The notes under the pieces: generated by a model | The model's database searches: none | The model's input: only the letters and a program-made list of their open reading frames with translations | What the model was told of the DNA's origin: nothing | Position numbers and translations under genes: made by a program | DNA from: Klebsiella sp. RHBSTW-00484 | GTDB taxonomy: Bacteria; Pseudomonadota; Gammaproteobacteria; Enterobacterales; Enterobacteriaceae | Reading direction: 5' to 3' | DNA: 64,000 bases | Assembly: GCF_013705725.1 (NCBI RefSeq) | Contig: NZ_CP055481.1 | Span: 186,001 to 250,000, forward strand | Part shown: positions 61,655 through 64,000 of the stretch, in pieces | Layout: each line of letters starts with the position of its first letter | Position numbering within the stretch: the stretch's first letter is position 1

Positions 61655-63724
61655 ATGTCTGAGAAAACTTTCCTGGTGGAAATCGGCACTGAAGAGTTGC
61701 CACCAAAAGCACTGCGCAGCCTGGCTGAATCCTTTGCTGCGAACGTGACTGCGGAGCTGGATAACGCTGGCCTCGCGCACGGTAAAGTTGAATGGTTTGC
61801 TGCTCCGCGTCGTCTGGCGCTGAAAGTGGCAAATCTGGCGGCGGCGCAAGCCGATCGCGAAGTCGAAAAACGCGGCCCGGCGATTGCCCAGGCGTTCGAT
61901 GCCGAAGGCAAAGCGAGCAAAGCGGCAGAAGGTTGGGCGCGTGGCTGCGGTATCACCGTCGATCAGGCTGAGCGTTTGACCACCGACAAAGGCGAATGGC
62001 TGCTGTATCGCGCACACGTGAAGGGCGAAAGCACCGAAGCGCTGCTGCCGAACATGATTGCGACCTCGCTGGCGAAGCTGCCAATCCCGAAGCTGATGCG
62101 CTGGGGCGCGTCAGACGTGCACTTTGTGCGTCCGGTTCACACCGTGACCCTGCTGCTGGGCGACAAAGTTATTCCGGCAACGATTCTGGGTATCCAGTCT
62201 GACCGTGTGATTCGTGGTCATCGCTTTATGGGCGAGCCTGAATTCACCATCGACAATGCCGACCAGTATCCTGAAATCCTGCGCCAGCGCGGCAAAGTGA
62301 TTGCCGATTACGCCGAGCGTAAAGCGAAAATCAAAGCCGATGCTGAAGAAGCTGCGCGTAAAATTGGCGGTAATGCCGATCTGAGCGAAAGCCTGCTGGA
62401 AGAAGTGACTTCCCTGGTTGAATGGCCGGTTGTTCTGACCGCAAAATTCGAAGAGAAATTCCTCGCCGTACCGTCTGAAGCGCTGGTTCACACCATGAAA
62501 GGTGACCAGAAGTACTTCCCGGTTTACGCGAACGACGGCAAACTGCTGCCGAACTTTATCTTCGTCGCTAATATCGAATCGAAAGATCCGATTCAGATTA
62601 TTTCCGGCAACGAGAAGGTTGTGCGCCCACGTCTGGCGGATGCCGAATTCTTCTTTAATACCGACCGTAAAAAACGCCTGGAAGACCATCTGCCGCGTCT
62701 GCAAACCGTGCTGTTCCAGCAACAGCTAGGTACGTTGCGCGACAAGACTGACCGTATTCAGGCGCTGGCGGGCTGGATTGCTGAGCAGATTGGCGCGGAC
62801 GTTAATCACGCCACCCGCGCGGGCCTGTTGTCCAAGTGCGACCTGATGACCAACATGGTCTTTGAGTTCACCGACACTCAGGGCGTGATGGGGATGCACT
62901 ACGCGCGTCACGATGGCGAAGCGGAAGATGTGGCTGTCGCGCTGAACGAGCAGTATCAGCCGCGCTTTGCCGGTGATGACCTGCCGTCCAACCCGGTTGC
63001 CTGTGCGGTCGCGATTGCCGATAAGATGGACACCCTAGCGGGTATCTTTGGTATCGGTCAGCATCCGAAAGGCGATAAAGACCCGTTTGCGCTGCGTCGT
63101 GCAGCGCTGGGCGTGCTGCGCATCATCGTCGAGAAGAACCTGAATCTGGATCTGCAAACGCTGACCGAAGAAGCGGTACGTCTGTACGGTGACAAGCTGA
63201 CTAATGCGAAAGTTGTCGATGAAGTTATCGATTTCATGCTCGGTCGTTTCCGTGCCTGGTATCAGGACGAAGGCTATACCGTTGATATCATTCAGGCGGT
63301 ACTGGCGCGTCGTCCGACTCGTCCGGCAGACTTTGATGCGCGTATGAAGGCGGTTTCGCACTTCCGTACCCTCGAAGAGTCTGCTGCGCTGGCGGCAGCG
63401 AACAAGCGAGTCTCCAACATTCTGGCGAAATCAGACGTAACGCTGAACGATATCGTTCATGCTTCCGTGCTGAAAGACGCGGCAGAAATTAAGCTGGCAG
63501 GCCATTTAGTCGTGCTGCGCGATAAACTGCAACCGTACTTCGCTGAGGGCCGTTATCAGGAAGCTCTGATTGAGCTGGCCTCTCTGCGTGAACCGGTAGA
63601 TGAATTCTTCGAGAACGTGATGGTTAACGCTGAAGATCAGAACGTGCGCGTAAACCGCCTGACGCTGCTGTCTAAGCTGCGCGATCTGTTCCTGCAGGTA
63701 GCGGATATTTCTCTGCTGCAGTAA
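61655..63724 (+). CDS. glyS: Glycyl-tRNA synthetase beta subunit
   Basis: GlyS binds tRNA-Gly and supports the alpha subunit. The 689-residue protein starts [21 protein letters not shown] and carries the HD-like domain region (about 320-560) and a C-terminal anticodon-binding DALR domain (about 580-680). It is intact and followed by a strong terminator. Confidence 0.97.
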   Translation: MSEKTFLVEIGTEELPPKALRSLAESFAANVTAELDNAGLAHGKVEWFAAPRRLALKVANLAAAQADREVEKRGPAIAQAFDAEGKASKAAEGWARGCGITVDQAERLTTDKGEWLLYRAHVKGESTEALLPNMIATSLAKLPIPKLMRWGASDVHFVRPVHTVTLLLGDKVIPATILGIQSDRVIRGHRFMGEPEFTIDNADQYPEILRQRGKVIADYAERKAKIKADAEEAARKIGGNADLSESLLEEVTSLVEWPVVLTAKFEEKFLAVPSEALVHTMKGDQKYFPVYANDGKLLPNFIFVANIESKDPIQIISGNEKVVRPRLADAEFFFNTDRKKRLEDHLPRLQTVLFQQQLGTLRDKTDRIQALAGWIAEQIGADVNHATRAGLLSKCDLMTNMVFEFTDTQGVMGMHYARHDGEAEDVAVALNEQYQPRFAGDDLPSNPVACAVAIADKMDTLAGIFGIGQHPKGDKDPFALRRAALGVLRIIVEKNLNLDLQTLTEEAVRLYGDKLTNAKVVDEVIDFMLGRFRAWYQDEGYTVDIIQAVLARRPTRPADFDARMKAVSHFRTLEESAALAAANKRVSNILAKSDVTLNDIVHASVLKDAAEIKLAGHLVVLRDKLQPYFAEGRYQEALIELASLREPVDEFFENVMVNAEDQNVRVNRLTLLSKLRDLFLQVADISLLQ

Positions 63725-63740
63725 GCGTATCGTTAATAAT

Positions 63741-63769
63741 AAAAAACCTGCCTCTGGGCAGGTTTTTTT
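63741..63769 (+). terminator. Rho-independent terminator after glyS
   Basis: AACCTGCC/GGCAGGTT (63745-63752 with 63757-63764), loop TCTG, with a preceding A run and following T7. Confidence 0.92.
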
Positions 63770-63884
63770 ATGTCTGAAATATAAATAAGCGAACCGTTAA
63801 TAATTCTCTAATTAATGCTTTTGTTAATTTCATTCAGCAGTAGAAAATTTTTTAGGAATATATCAACGCCGTCTTGTTGGATAT

Positions 63885-64000
63885 TTAAGGTAGAATACTT
63901 GCGGGTGCTTGAGACTGTTTGTCTCAGGTATTCTGCAGGAGACAAACAGAGAAAAGCCCCACCTGATGGTAATCAAAGTGAGGCTCCCCCTATGCATGAA
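63885..64000 (+). ncRNA. Partial hok/sok-type toxin-antitoxin locus (5' part of hok mRNA)
   Basis: The segment GCGGGTGCTTGAGACTGTTT, the later AAAAGCCCCACCTGATGG and GTGAGGCTCCCCCTATG are typical of chromosomal hok loci, and E. coli has hokA in the same place downstream of glyS. CTGTTTGTCTC (63915-63925) can pair with GAGACAAACAG (63939-63949), competing with the local GAGAC/GTCTC hairpin (63911-63925), as in hok mRNA refolding. The sok antisense RNA would be made from the minus strand here. The toxin coding region runs off the window. Confidence 0.65.
63965..64000 (+). CDS. Start of mok-like leader peptide and hok-like toxin (truncated by window end)
   Basis: ATG at 63965 opens MVIKVRLPLCM, a mok-like leader frame. 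ATG at 63992 in a different frame would start the Hok peptide (MHE...). Only three codons of the latter are present, so neither can be verified. Confidence 0.4.

Noticed and set aside
60962..62017. Minus-strand reading frame of 351 codons opposite glyQ/glyS
   Set aside because: Overlaps two essential synthetase genes and has no domain; shadow of biased codon use.

Overview
The window is chromosomal DNA from a member of the Enterobacterales, most likely the Klebsiella/Raoultella group. The gene content and most of the order match the Escherichia coli K-12 stretch from the LPS-core (waa) genes to glyQS, read in reverse. Features that point to Klebsiella relatives are a waaL gene convergent with the heptosyltransferase operon, a WaaE-like glycosyltransferase next to tdh, an extra gene in the yia operon, and several GC-rich REP-like repeats. 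The species is inferred from gene content I remember; no database was searched.

Left edge (1-5743): a complete 1195-bp IS5 with a CTAG target duplication interrupts the O-antigen ligase gene waaL, and only its last ~130 codons remain visible. It faces the operon hldD-waaF-waaC-GT9, which makes and adds the heptoses of the inner core. Next come an ERIC-containing repeat, kbl-tdh (threonine to glycine and acetyl-CoA), a family 2 glycosyltransferase, and the minus-strand gpmI-envC-yibQ genes (glycolysis, cell-division murein hydrolase activator, putative deacetylase). yibN-grxC-secB-gpsA-cysE lie on the plus strand and trmL on the minus strand.

Middle (17-35 kb): the lldPRD L-lactate operon has two LldR operators and an ArcA-like site. 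An accessory sugar locus follows (GH127 beta-L-arabinofuranosidase, GPH-family symporter, divergent AraC regulator). Then comes a block feoC-feoB-feoA-yhgF-greB-ompR-envZ, which in E. coli K-12 lies far away beside pckA. Here it sits between REP-like repeats with different neighbours on both sides.

Right half (35-64 kb): the yia/sgb operon for 2,3-diketo-L-gulonate/L-xylulose breakdown runs yiaK-yiaL-(TIM-barrel protein)-yiaMNO-lyxK-sgbH-sgbU-sgbE under the divergent IclR-type regulator yiaJ. It combines a TRAP transporter with an extra gene that E. coli lacks. Then follow ysaA, avtA, malS, bax, the complete xylose system (xylR, xylFGH, xylAB), yiaB, wecH, ysaB and glyQS. A hok/sok-type toxin-antitoxin locus is cut by the right end.

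Most of the window is conserved core genome. The parts worth a second look are the IS5-broken waaL, the hybrid yia operon, the displaced feo-ompB block, a pair of ~145-bp palindromic MITE-like repeats, an orphan terminator between gpmI and yibN, nested hairpins between malS and bax, and the partial hok locus. I found no CRISPR array, prophage, tRNA or rRNA.
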